From assembly GCA_034412795.1 (NCBI GenBank), contig DAOUMD010000185.1:4416-68415 (forward strand): a stretch of DNA of 64,000 nucleotides. The letters are read 5' to 3'. The number at the start of each line of letters is the position of its first letter. The first letter of the stretch is position 1. Positions 27,295 to 35,796 of the stretch are shown here, piece by piece. This stretch comes from JAUVPY01 sp034412795 (GTDB lineage Bacteria; Chloroflexota; Anaerolineae; 4572-78; NAK82). The notes below the pieces were generated by a model, which saw only the letters and a program-made list of their open reading frames with translations, was not told the origin of the DNA and made no database searches. Position numbers and translations under genes: made by a program.

Positions 27295-28714
27295 TAGGAT
27301 CTACGATAATCCATACTACCAACGCAATCCTATCAAAGATCCAAATGCATTCTACGGTCGAACTGATAAGGTCAAAGAAATCCTGAACAGCTTGAGGCGA
27401 GATCAATGCGTCTCGGTGGTAGGACCCAGACGGATCGGCAAGACATCGTTACTTAACTATATCAGCCATCCTCAAGTGATGGCGAAACACAATTTGGCTC
27501 ACGACTACTACATTTTGGTACCGATTGACTGCCAGGGATTAGGCCATTTCACAGCATCCGATCTATATGGATTAATGCTCGAGGAAACAGCTCACCGGCT
27601 GGAGACAGTTGGCCTGCCCTCGGATCTAGTCCCGGAATGGAGTCATCCTTCGGAGGTAGGCAGTCAACCAGTTGACGATCACTCCCTTTATGAAATCGGG
27701 CTAAGCAAACTGCTAAATCGGACAGAGATAGGGCATTCTCATCACTCCGAGGTTCACGTTTATCAGCAACGACTGTCCGAAAACATCACACGTACCCGGC
27801 GATACGGCGATACTGATACACAGAGAGCTGAACGTGCCGAGATCATTGATCGATTGAATGAGGTTGCACTATCGGCGCTGGGCATATCCTTCACCGAGTT
27901 GTGCGAACCCTTCAGGTCCAACAACAAGAAGGTATTAGCTAAACGCGCACATCTGGGATTCGTCGAGTTTAAGCAGGCCATCAAGCGAATGCAAGAAACT
28001 GACCTACGCCTGGCATACTTACTAGATGAGTTCGAGCTTTTGGTGGAGAACAAGAACCTGGATAGAGATTTCTTCGCAGGATTGCGCAGCATTGCCGAAA
28101 ACTACCACGTGGCCTACATCACAGCCACACATATCCAACTCCACGAGCTAGCATCTCATAAGAGTGAGGTCTTAGGCTCTCCCTTTTTCAACATATTCCG
28201 CAATCTGACATTAGGGCTGATGCCGGAGGCAGAGGCATTGCGTCTGATCACAGAGCCCAGCCACAGGCTCTTCAATCAGGCTGACGTCGAGTTCTTGCTA
28301 GAAATGGCTGGTTCCCATCCTTTCTTCCTTCAGATTGCCGCTTACCATCTGTTCGACGTACGACGTCGCGAAGTGCGCGGGCAAAAAACTGCTCTCTCCG
28401 AGTGGGCTGCTTCTGCTCAGGCCAGCGACCGATTTACCGACGAAGCAGAGAGCCATTTTTACCACATCTGGGGGCATTTGACTCCGTCTGAGAAACAATT
28501 GGTGAATGATCTGTTACACACTCGCAAGGTTCTTAATGGCCAGCAGGGCACGCTGCAATCGTTGGAGCGGAAGTGTTTGGTGCAGAATGAAAGAATCTTC
28601 TCGGAGGCTTTTGCCAACTTTGCCCGCAGCCAATTGGCCCAGCCCATACTCTCCGATCCCGTCGGTGACGAGTTGGCCGATTCGCCGGCGGGGGAGAGTG
28701 GGAAGGACGGTTAA
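27251..28714 (+). CDS. STAND-like ATPase with inserted effector-associated-type domain (cassette ATPase 3)
   Basis: This is 487 residues from ATG 27251 (GGGGGAGG about six bases upstream), inside the end of the preceding gene. Walker A GPRRIGKTS lies at ~58-66 and Walker B AYLLDEFELL at ~255-264, with GSPFFNIF at ~312 and GSHPFFLQ at ~352. Between Walker A and B lies an insertion of ~75 residues (~145-220). Its block YGD..T.R.ERAEIIDRLNEVAL..LG.SF.ELC is 32/48 identical to the N-terminal module of the NB-ARC protein at 1-1655. Paralogs at 20971 and 28716 have no such insert. The inserted module may act as an adaptor recruiting a partner when the ATPase changes state (inference). The stop is one base before the next gene. 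Confidence 0.87.
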   Translation: MGETIADHVQNQVSNRIYDNPYYQRNPIKDPNAFYGRTDKVKEILNSLRRDQCVSVVGPRRIGKTSLLNYISHPQVMAKHNLAHDYYILVPIDCQGLGHFTASDLYGLMLEETAHRLETVGLPSDLVPEWSHPSEVGSQPVDDHSLYEIGLSKLLNRTEIGHSHHSEVHVYQQRLSENITRTRRYGDTDTQRAERAEIIDRLNEVALSALGISFTELCEPFRSNNKKVLAKRAHLGFVEFKQAIKRMQETDLRLAYLLDEFELLVENKNLDRDFFAGLRSIAENYHVAYITATHIQLHELASHKSEVLGSPFFNIFRNLTLGLMPEAEALRLITEPSHRLFNQADVEFLLEMAGSHPFFLQIAAYHLFDVRRREVRGQKTALSEWAASAQASDRFTDEAESHFYHIWGHLTPSEKQLVNDLLHTRKVLNGQQGTLQSLERKCLVQNERIFSEAFANFARSQLAQPILSDPVGDELADSPAGESGKDG

Positions 28715-28715
28715 G

Positions 28716-30050
28716 ATGGGATCAAATCCGTTTTACCACACAGGCCCAATACGCCAGCGCGAGCATTTCTACAACCGGGAACGAGAGGTGACATGGGCAA
28801 TCGATAGACTGCGTCACCTACAGAGTCTGTCCATCACCGGCCCGCGCAAAATCGGCAAGACCTCTCTATTATTTCACCTGCGGGATGAACCGGGTCTGGA
28901 TCCCAGCCAGCATGTCTTTGTTTATGTCAACTGTGAAGGGTTGGGGAGTTTGCGGCAGGTAGAGATGTATGAACTGCTGTTTGAAGAAATCCTTGAGGAG
29001 TTGAACGGCCGCCGTGCTGCTTCCGAGATGCCCGCTGTCTCAAGACCTATTACGTTTTATCAGATCAAACGCTTCGTGCGCTGGGTTAGCCGACAAGGCT
29101 TAAGCCTCATCTTAGCCCTCGACGAATTCGAGTGGGTCAGCGGCAATGAGCATCTCGACATTGACTTCTTCTCCAGCCTACGTGCTCTGTCACACTACGT
29201 CACATTTGTCACCACGTCTCGCCAGCCACTCCTCAATCTGCCCCATAACGATCTCTACTCGCCCTTCTTTAATATTTTCGCTCGCCTACCCCTGGGTCTT
29301 TTCACGCCAACCGACAGCCGGGGCCTGATTGAGAGTTACTTGGCCAAAGCCGACCTGGACCTGGCACCAGAAACGATTGACCTGACACTAGAACTGGGCG
29401 GGGGACATCCCTTCTTTTTGCAGGTTGCTGGCTATTATGCTTACGAGCTGCGTCTTATGGCGGGACGCGCCCTGGACGAACACGATTATCCTCTGCTCAA
29501 GGAGCACGCTCGCTTGCAAATGGATCAACACTTCCAATATATCTGGGATCACCTAGACCCGGTACAACGCTACGCCTTGGCCGCCCTGCCCTTGACTCAA
29601 GAAGCCTCGCATTTGAAGACAAGCTTTGACCAGTTGGCCGAGCAAGGTGTCGTCGTGCCCCACCGCGATGGCTGGCGCATCTTCTCCCCTCTTTTCCGGG
29701 AATTCGTGTGTGGCCAATCTGTAGAAAATGTGCTTAATGTGGGACCGTTTCTGCTAGAGCTGGACCAGAAGCAAGCCCTTCTGCGGGGCTACCCCCTCGA
29801 CTTGAGTCCAAGCCAATTCACGCTGCTGGCTTATCTGATGCAACACCGGGATCGGGTGGTTACCCATTCCGAACTGGATCAAGAAATCTCGCAACTTCAT
29901 ACCCCGCCCCCTGACCCCAAGCCCGATCCCGACACAGAGCGCGTCAAGTCCATCATCAAACACCTGCGCAAGGCTCTCGGTGACGACGACCAGTGCATCG
30001 TCACCGTACGAGGGGTCGGCTACGTTTTTTGCAACTACTCGGACAACTAA
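28716..30050 (+). CDS. STAND-like ATPase with C-terminal OmpR-type DNA-binding domain (cassette ATPase 4)
   Basis: This is 444 residues from ATG 28716 (GGAAGGA eight bases upstream, one base after the previous stop); longer in-frame starts overlap the upstream gene needlessly. Walker A GPRKIGKTS at ~42-50, Walker B LILALDEFEW at ~131-140, the shared motif YSPFFNIF and GGHPFFLQ follow. Residues ~345-444 are an OmpR/PhoB-type winged helix (LSPSQFTLLAYLMQHRDRVV, then RVKSIIKHLRKALGDDDQ and TVRGVGYVF). There is no receiver domain, so the ATPase module takes its place as input. This is the likely transcriptional output of the cassette. The gene ends ten bases from the end of the convergent GAF gene. 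Confidence 0.9.
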   Translation: MGSNPFYHTGPIRQREHFYNREREVTWAIDRLRHLQSLSITGPRKIGKTSLLFHLRDEPGLDPSQHVFVYVNCEGLGSLRQVEMYELLFEEILEELNGRRAASEMPAVSRPITFYQIKRFVRWVSRQGLSLILALDEFEWVSGNEHLDIDFFSSLRALSHYVTFVTTSRQPLLNLPHNDLYSPFFNIFARLPLGLFTPTDSRGLIESYLAKADLDLAPETIDLTLELGGGHPFFLQVAGYYAYELRLMAGRALDEHDYPLLKEHARLQMDQHFQYIWDHLDPVQRYALAALPLTQEASHLKTSFDQLAEQGVVVPHRDGWRIFSPLFREFVCGQSVENVLNVGPFLLELDQKQALLRGYPLDLSPSQFTLLAYLMQHRDRVVTHSELDQEISQLHTPPPDPKPDPDTERVKSIIKHLRKALGDDDQCIVTVRGVGYVFCNYSDN

Positions 30051-30060
30051 CTACTTTTCA

Positions 30061-31887
30061 CTACTTCTTGCTCAACATATTTGGTGGGACCAACCCGGCG
30101 GCAACGGCCTGATCGAGGGTCATCAATTGTGTCTTAGCCTCGTCGGTCTCCTCACGGACATCCACTTTGGGTCCGTCGTCGCCCTCCACAGCATCGCCGT
30201 GTGCCTCGTCTTCTGTGACATCCAACACAATATTACTGTTATCAATCTCTCTAGTCACGGTGCCGAGCTGGTCGATGGCCTTTTGCAGAGCCGTGGCGCA
30301 GCTTTCTATTTGCGTGTGGGTAGAAGAGAAGTTTTTCGTCTGCAGCAGATGCACCAACCGGGCGGATGCGATGATGGCCGGAACCAACTCACCCTCAATG
30401 AGGCTTTCGAGGAAAGCATTTCTGTGCAACAGCATGTCGTTGATCTCGCACAAAACCTGGTTGCCAGTCCTCATGCCGGCTTCGCCTTGTTGAACTTGTG
30501 CATATAAGCGGGCATTGTCAATAGCCAGCGCGACATGGTTGGCGATTGAAATCATCAGCCGTTTCTCACGAGTGCTCCAGGTATGGGCTTTCTCCGTCCG
30601 GTTGGCGGCAAGCAGGACTCCCAGCATTTGAGAGTCCATCTGTTTTCCCGGTGCTTCGGGTTCCGGACGTGTAATCGGCACAGCAGCCAACTTATTTAAC
30701 CCTTCTCTTTCAACCCAGATTTTGCGCGTAGAAGAATCCTTGGTGAGTGATTCGACAAAGCGGGCCTTGTTTTCACTGGCAACCCGCCCCTCCAATCCAT
30801 CCCCCAGTTTCAAAGAGCGCATACCCCGCACGTAATCCGGGGAGAGACCAACCTGGGCGCGCATCACCAACCGGTCGTCTTCTTCGACCAGATAAATCCA
30901 GGCCGCATCCGTCCCCAGAATAGAACGGGTTTGGTCAACTGTACAAGCCAGGATCTCTCTCAGGTCAAGAGTACGATTCATCAATTCGGCGAGGTTATTC
31001 AGGGTGCGAAGATCGGCGTTCTGCTGGCGCACCTCGGACTCGGTTTCCATCATAGCAGCCAGCAGTTGTTCGAGATCTTCCTCAGCGGCCTGAGGGATGT
31101 CCGGGGCAGTCACGGGCAGATCAGACAGGGAAGAAAGCTCGATATCTAACTCGGCCTGGTCGACTTCGTGCAGTTCAGCCTCGACTATCCTGCCATCAAG
31201 CAACGCTTCGGCCGTATGCCACAGCTCCTTGCGTAGGCGCAGACCCTCCATGGCCACCGCCGTCTGCTGAGCGACGGCCATGATGAAGCGCAGTTCAGCA
31301 GGTTTGAAGCGCCTTTCGTCCTGCAAACCAATCAGTAGCGCTCCCATAAGTTGCTGGCTAGCCTGCACCGGCATGCTGACCAGGCTAGTCATCCGACCGG
31401 CAGAAAGTAACGCCTGCTCAGCTTTATCATCCGTAGAAACATATTCCAGCAAAGCCCCGGAACCGGCCGCCAGATGGGGCATAAGCACGGCGGCACCTGC
31501 ACCTATCTCCTGGCCGGTTAGAACACGGGTTAATTCGGTGGTCAGTCCTTTGTGAACGCCCAGAGTCAACTCTTTGGTATCGGGGTCAATAAGTATAATT
31601 GCCCCCACCGGCGCTTCGGTAACTTCCAGTGCACGCGCCAAAGCCAATTTGAGCAGAGTTGCGAGGCTTGACATGCTGCCAGACTGGAAGGCAAAGGCAG
31701 TTAAGGTCAACACGCTGTGGTTACGCCGCTCGATCTCGGTACGGGCCAGACGCAAAGCAGCCCGGTATTGCGTTAACAGCTTTTGAGCCTTTTTCAACTG
31801 ACTGCGCAATGCATCCAGACGCATTGGCCAATTATCCACTGCAAAGACAGCTTCGTCTGATGATGTGTTGAGGCCCGGCTCGTCCAT
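30061..31887 (-). CDS. Double-GAF sensor protein without kinase domain
   Basis: This is 608 residues from ATG 31887, preceded by AGGGAGAAGGGGG. A coiled N-terminus (~15-55) leads into GAF 1 (~70-215: LEVTEAPVGAIILIDPDTKE, SLVSMPVQASQQLMGALLIG). An acidic linker is followed by GAF 2 (~320-480: GTDAAWIYLVEEDDRLVMRA, LGVLLAANR). The last ~125 residues are helical then acidic (DVTEDEAHGDAVEGDDG). Neither HATPase, GGDEF nor effector domain is present, so the protein must signal by binding partners. It is convergent with the ATPase cassette and lies upstream on the same strand of nothing else in it; the receiver protein at 32034-32408 precedes it by 146 bases and may be its partner. Confidence 0.85.
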   Translation of the reverse strand: MDEPGLNTSSDEAVFAVDNWPMRLDALRSQLKKAQKLLTQYRAALRLARTEIERRNHSVLTLTAFAFQSGSMSSLATLLKLALARALEVTEAPVGAIILIDPDTKELTLGVHKGLTTELTRVLTGQEIGAGAAVLMPHLAAGSGALLEYVSTDDKAEQALLSAGRMTSLVSMPVQASQQLMGALLIGLQDERRFKPAELRFIMAVAQQTAVAMEGLRLRKELWHTAEALLDGRIVEAELHEVDQAELDIELSSLSDLPVTAPDIPQAAEEDLEQLLAAMMETESEVRQQNADLRTLNNLAELMNRTLDLREILACTVDQTRSILGTDAAWIYLVEEDDRLVMRAQVGLSPDYVRGMRSLKLGDGLEGRVASENKARFVESLTKDSSTRKIWVEREGLNKLAAVPITRPEPEAPGKQMDSQMLGVLLAANRTEKAHTWSTREKRLMISIANHVALAIDNARLYAQVQQGEAGMRTGNQVLCEINDMLLHRNAFLESLIEGELVPAIIASARLVHLLQTKNFSSTHTQIESCATALQKAIDQLGTVTREIDNSNIVLDVTEDEAHGDAVEGDDGPKVDVREETDEAKTQLMTLDQAVAAGLVPPNMLSKK

Positions 31888-31938
31888 GTTCCCCCTTCTC
31901 CCTGATCGAGTTTGACATTCAAAATCGGTAATTGCACG

Positions 31939-31973
31939 GCGGCAGACGCACATGTCTGCCCCTACGCTAACCG
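31939..31973. repeat. Fragment of dispersed GGGGCAGAC-type repeat
   Basis: GCGGCAGACGCACATGTCTGCCCCTAC pairs with itself (GGCAGAC/GTCTGCC) and resembles the GTAGGGGC..GTGG..GCCC type of short dispersed bacterial repeat found whole at 42450-42505. It fills the gap between the receiver and GAF genes. Confidence 0.45.
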
Positions 31974-32033
31974 CACAGGTGAAGATTCCAAACCCATCTC
32001 GTCGTCCACGACGTGGGTTTCCCGCTCGTCTTG

Positions 32034-32408
32034 TTATTCCTCGGCAAAGACACGGTGAACGGCCGCTACGAACTCCTGCAAAGCGAAAGGTTTGGGCAAA
32101 TAAGTAGCTCCCAACCCTCGAACCTGGTTCTCAAGCTCTGGCGAGCCAAAGGCGGTGATGAGCATAGTGCGCGTCCCGGGGCTAGTTTGGTGCACGCGGC
32201 GGATCAACTCCAGCCCGTTCGCGCCAGGTAAACGCAAGTCAGTGACAATCAGGTCAAACTGCTCACGTCGCAACCTTGTCAATGCCACGTCAGCCATAGG
32301 GCAAACCTCGACTTGAAATCCCCCGGCCATAGGATGCAACAGAGCCCGGCACAAAGTCATAACGTTGTGCAGCTTGTCTTCGACAATCAGAATACGCTTT
32401 TGCTCCAT
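32034..32408 (-). CDS. Stand-alone response-regulator receiver protein
   Basis: This is 124 residues from ATG 32408 (longer starts possible). It is a complete receiver: acidic pocket ILIVEDK at ~6-12, phospho-acceptor Asp57 in IVTDLRLPG, LITAFG with the conserved Thr, and Lys in YLPKPF. No output domain follows, as in CheY/Spo0F-type proteins that act through protein contacts. Next on the same strand is the double-GAF protein (146 bases), which lacks a kinase; an unlinked histidine kinase must phosphorylate it. It is divergent from the metalloprotease gene. Confidence 0.9.
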   Translation of the reverse strand: MEQKRILIVEDKLHNVMTLCRALLHPMAGGFQVEVCPMADVALTRLRREQFDLIVTDLRLPGANGLELIRRVHQTSPGTRTMLITAFGSPELENQVRGLGATYLPKPFALQEFVAAVHRVFAEE

Positions 32409-32589
32409 AGGCTTCCATTGTCCATAGTGGTTATTATAAACATAGCACATTTCATGCACAAGTGAGATTACAACTTGGTTACAGTCGCAAGGTTTTACGC
32501 TGTATTCACGCAGAATTTGCCCTCGATTTACCCACCGTTACCACATTTGGTTTTAAACTGGCATGTGGTCCAAATCTTGCTGAAGATAG

Positions 32590-32670
32590 CCCTCTCCCCC
32601 TGGCCTCTCTCCTCAAGTTGGGAGATGGCCCTCTCCCCCTGACCCCCTCTCCCAACTTGAGGAGAGAGGA
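32590..32670. repeat. Perfect 20-bp inverted repeat with CCCTCTCCCCCTG words
   Basis: The arms at 32605-32624 (CTCTCTCCTCAAGTTGGGAG) and 32649-32668 are exact reverse complements around a 24-base loop. The word CCTCTCCCCCTG occurs twice. This fills most of the 307-base gap between the divergent receiver and metalloprotease genes and matches a kind of dispersed intergenic repeat; it could also fold in RNA. Confidence 0.8.
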
Positions 32671-32715
32671 TGCTCGAAGCAGGGTGGAGGGCGGGGGTGA
32701 GCAGAATAGAATAGA

Positions 32716-34698
32716 ATGGTGCAACGAGCGAGATTAGTCGAAAGGGATAACAATTTATTCACTGAATCCTTTGGCAAATATTTTCACGGTATCCTATGCC
32801 TGTCATTGGTTTTGGGTATTCTCTGGATGTCGGCCACGGCCGTGAAGGCTGATGAGCCCGAGCCGAATCGAGCACTGGTCCTATTGGCAACTGATGCAGA
32901 CATCAGCGAGATTATCGAGGTAATCGACTCAGCCGGTGGTCATATAACTCACGTCTTTCCCCCAGTGGCGTTGATCGGTGAGATACCGACCGGAGCACCT
33001 TCGCTGACCGACATCATGGCTGTCCATCGCGATAAGGTAGACGAGGAGGTCCTGGCCACGCTGACGGGCGAGGCTCACCGTGCTGCCCAGGTGTGGAATG
33101 ACCTGCTGGCTCCCGAAACACCTTCGAAAACCGCTGTAGGGTTGGAAAGTCTGGAGGCCGATTTGGTCGGGGACGCTTTCGTCGCCCCGCCCCCGGAAGG
33201 ATTGGAGCCAGTATCCGATATCCCCACCCCTACTTACTATCAAACCAGTGAATACCTCATCGGACGTGTGGCGGTAGGCATTATTCTGCTGGAAAGCAAT
33301 GGGAGCATTGACCCTTCCACCGAAGATTGGACCGAATCCGAGCGAGGGCTGGTGTTGGAAAAAATCACCGCAGCGCTGGACTGGTGGGCCGCCCGCGAAC
33401 CGAATGCCCGCCTGACCTTCGTTTATGACGACGGCACGGCAGCCCCCATCACCAGCAACTACGAACCCATCAACCGGCACTACGGCGACCAAGCCTTGTG
33501 GATCACAGAAGCCATGACACAAAAGGGCATCACCGGCTACTCTTACTTCGATCAGGTGCGCGGCTACAACAATATCCTGCGTGAAACGTATGACACCGAT
33601 TGGGCTTTCACCATTTTCGTCGTAGACAGCTCTAACGACATCGACAATCGCTTCACCGACGGCTACTTTGCCTACGCCTATCTGGGTGGGCCGTTCACAG
33701 TGATGACATCGGGTAGCAACGGCTACGGCTCTCACAATCTGGACGCCGTGGCTGCCCACGAGATTGGCCATATCTTTATGGCCCTTGACCAATATTACTC
33801 TGCCTACCAATCCTGTACACACAGGTCGGGGTACCTGGGCGTGGAGAACCAGAACAGCCAATACGGAGACTGCGCGTCAGACGTCGCGAGCATTATGCGT
33901 GGCCAGATCTCCCCGTATCGGACCGGCGCTATCGATGAATACGCGCGCGGCCAATTAGGTTGGCGCGACTCGGACGGGGACGGTATCCTGGACCCGATGG
34001 ACACCACGCTGAGCGTCCTCAACGCCGATTACGTGATTGACCCCGAACAGCCTAACGTCTTGACCTTCAGCGGTAGAGTAGAGGACGATCCGTACCCCTC
34101 TCCCCTGCGTCGGAGTACCACGATTAACACCATAAAACAGATCCAATATCGGGTGGAGAGTGATCTTTGGATGGATGCCCAACCAGTTGACGGTGCTTTC
34201 GACACGTACGCAGAGAGCTTCACGTTTACCACTCCCCCCTTGCCCACCGGCGCTTTGACCGTGGAGCTGCGCGTGATCGACTCGGCTGGCAACGAGCTTA
34301 TTCAGCCTGTTGACACCGTGTCAGTTGTGGACCCAGTAGACTCTATCCTGGACACGACATTGACCAAACTGGAACAGTACAGTGAAGGGGGCGAAGTAAC
34401 CCAAATCATCTACAGCGGCCAGGGAACTTCATCGACCAGCTACATCACGGGCATTTTTTACCGAATCGACAACGAACCCTGGCAGCCCCTCGCCCCCGAA
34501 GATGGCGTATTTGACGAGTCTGAGGAAGACTTTAGCTTTGTCGTAGACACAGCGGCTCTGAGCCCCGGTTTTCACCAAGTTGAGGCCTATTCGGTGGATG
34601 GCGAAAGTAACGCCGAGACCTCTCCCGCCAGCGACACCATCTTGGTTCAGGCACCGACCCAGTATCTTTTCCTTCCCCTATTGATGTCCGCCCAATAG
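32716..34698 (+). CDS. Secreted HExxH zinc metalloprotease with YLP-type C-terminal tail
   Basis: This is a 660-residue protein. The signal peptide (~22-45, ILCLSLVLGILWMSATAVKA) is preceded by a long basic N-terminus. A pro-region follows, then a protease domain with AAHEIGHIFMALDQY at ~349-363 (HExxHxxxxxD, zinc ligands His, His and Asp or a distal residue). Three beta-sandwich-like segments of ~80 residues follow (IQYRVESDLWMDAQPVDGAF and IFYRIDNEPWQPLAPEDGVF are clear repeats). The protein ends TQYLFLPLLMSAQ, one of four YLP-type tails in the window. It is likely exported and held at the cell surface or released to cut external proteins. The ribosome site is weak, so the exact start is uncertain. 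Confidence 0.87.
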   Translation: MVQRARLVERDNNLFTESFGKYFHGILCLSLVLGILWMSATAVKADEPEPNRALVLLATDADISEIIEVIDSAGGHITHVFPPVALIGEIPTGAPSLTDIMAVHRDKVDEEVLATLTGEAHRAAQVWNDLLAPETPSKTAVGLESLEADLVGDAFVAPPPEGLEPVSDIPTPTYYQTSEYLIGRVAVGIILLESNGSIDPSTEDWTESERGLVLEKITAALDWWAAREPNARLTFVYDDGTAAPITSNYEPINRHYGDQALWITEAMTQKGITGYSYFDQVRGYNNILRETYDTDWAFTIFVVDSSNDIDNRFTDGYFAYAYLGGPFTVMTSGSNGYGSHNLDAVAAHEIGHIFMALDQYYSAYQSCTHRSGYLGVENQNSQYGDCASDVASIMRGQISPYRTGAIDEYARGQLGWRDSDGDGILDPMDTTLSVLNADYVIDPEQPNVLTFSGRVEDDPYPSPLRRSTTINTIKQIQYRVESDLWMDAQPVDGAFDTYAESFTFTTPPLPTGALTVELRVIDSAGNELIQPVDTVSVVDPVDSILDTTLTKLEQYSEGGEVTQIIYSGQGTSSTSYITGIFYRIDNEPWQPLAPEDGVFDESEEDFSFVVDTAALSPGFHQVEAYSVDGESNAETSPASDTILVQAPTQYLFLPLLMSAQ

Positions 34699-34792
34699 CT
34701 GCTCCACGTTCCGCACAGAGACAAGTAACATACTCAACGCTGTGGGTATACGGCTTTCAACCTAATCTGTGCGTATGCCTGAAAAACGTAGA

Positions 34793-34821
34793 TTGTGACT
34801 CTGTCTATTTTCAAGTATAAT
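34793..34821 (+). promoter_or_regulatory. Sigma70-type promoter for hisA
   Basis: TTGTGA (34793-34798), a 17-base spacer and TATAAT (34816-34821), about 48 bases before the hisA start. Confidence 0.65.
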
Positions 34822-34868
34822 GCGTGGCATCACTTCAGGCATCTCAAGTAGTCACCCATTCGAACCCA

Positions 34869-35612
34869 ATGACCATGATTGTTTACCCGGCTATTGACTT
34901 GCGTGGCGGTCGCTGCGTGCGGTTGGTGCAAGGCGATCCCCACGCCGAGACTGTTGTCAGCGATGATCCCGTCGGCACCGCCCAGCGATGGGTAAGTCTG
35001 GGCGCTGAATGGCTTCACGTTGTCAACCTGGATGGTGCATTTGGAGACACCTCCAGCGCAGGAAAAAACATCCAGGCGCTGAGTGCCATCCTGGACGCGG
35101 TGGATGTGCCGATCCAGTTTGGGGGTGGGCTACGGGCTATGGCTGACCTGGAAGCCGCTCTGTCGATGGACGTGGTACGAGCCATCATCGGCACAGCGGC
35201 CATCACCAACCCATCGTTGGTCCAGGAGGCACTGGCACGTTTTGGGACCGAACGAATATCGCTGGCCATCGACGCTCGCGATGGCCAAGTCGCCACCCAC
35301 GGATGGCAGCAACGTACCGACGTAAGCGCCATCGACCTGGCGTTACAGATGAAGGAATTGGGGATCACGCACGTCGTCTACACTGACATCGCCCGTGATG
35401 GCACATTGACGGGCGTCAACGCACCCGCCTGCGCCACGTTGGCTGCGGAAAGTGGACTGGCGGTCGTCGCCTCGGGTGGAGTTGCCTCACTGGAGGACGT
35501 ACACCGCGTGAAGGAGGTCGAGGCCGCAGGCGTAGAAGGCCTCATCATCGGCAAAGCCCTGTATGCCGGACAGGTAGACCTGTCCATGGCGCTGGAAGTA
35601 GCGCGTTCTTGA
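34869..35612 (+). CDS. hisA: HisA, ProFAR isomerase
   Basis: This is 247 residues from ATG 34869 (an ATG two codons later is possible). It is a full (beta-alpha)8 barrel: YPAIDLRGGRCVRLVQGD at the start with the catalytic Asp, LHVVNLDGAFG, QFGGGLR, IIGTAAITNPSLV, VVYTDIARDGTLTGVN with the second catalytic Asp, ASGGVASLEDV and EGLIIGKALYAG. It isomerises ProFAR to PRFAR in histidine biosynthesis. Length is typical. It is separated from hisF by a 180-base spacer with strong secondary structure. The rest of the pathway is not in the window apart from hisF and hisI. Confidence 0.97.
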   Translation: MTMIVYPAIDLRGGRCVRLVQGDPHAETVVSDDPVGTAQRWVSLGAEWLHVVNLDGAFGDTSSAGKNIQALSAILDAVDVPIQFGGGLRAMADLEAALSMDVVRAIIGTAAITNPSLVQEALARFGTERISLAIDARDGQVATHGWQQRTDVSAIDLALQMKELGITHVVYTDIARDGTLTGVNAPACATLAAESGLAVVASGGVASLEDVHRVKEVEAAGVEGLIIGKALYAGQVDLSMALEVARS

Positions 35613-35620
35613 GGGAACCG

Positions 35621-35730
35621 AGACCCTAAGGTTGCGCGAACCGTTCGGCTGAGCGTTCGACCGACCCTCGGCGTGACGTTCGGCCGAGCTCACGCCGAAG
35701 CCTGCGGTTCGCCTGAAACCCTTAGGGTCT
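35621..35730 (+). repeat. Structured spacer between hisA and hisF
   Basis: Outer arms AGACCCTAAGG...CGAACCG (35621-35643) and CGGTTCG...CTTAGGGTCT (35705-35730) pair with a small bulge. Inside, CGGCGTGA and TCACGCCG (about 35669-35694) form a second stem. The whole 110-base segment can fold as a branched RNA. Confidence 0.7.
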
Positions 35731-35754
35731 ACCTACGGGCCACATCTATTGCCA

Positions 35755-35796
35755 GAGGCTTATGTTTTTGGAGGCTTATGTTTTTGGAGGCTTATG
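35755..35796 (+). repeat. Tandem 16-bp repeat that triplicates the hisF start region
   Basis: The unit AGGCTTATGTTTTTGG occurs twice and its first nine bases a third time. This gives three AGGCTTATG ribosome-site/ATG combinations at 35762, 35778 and 35794, spaced 16 bases and hence in three different frames. Only the last opens hisF. Confidence 0.85.

Noticed and set aside
32929..33861. 310-codon open frame opposite the metalloprotease
   Set aside because: Antisense shadow in a GC-rich gene; the plus strand has the signal peptide and HEIGH motif.
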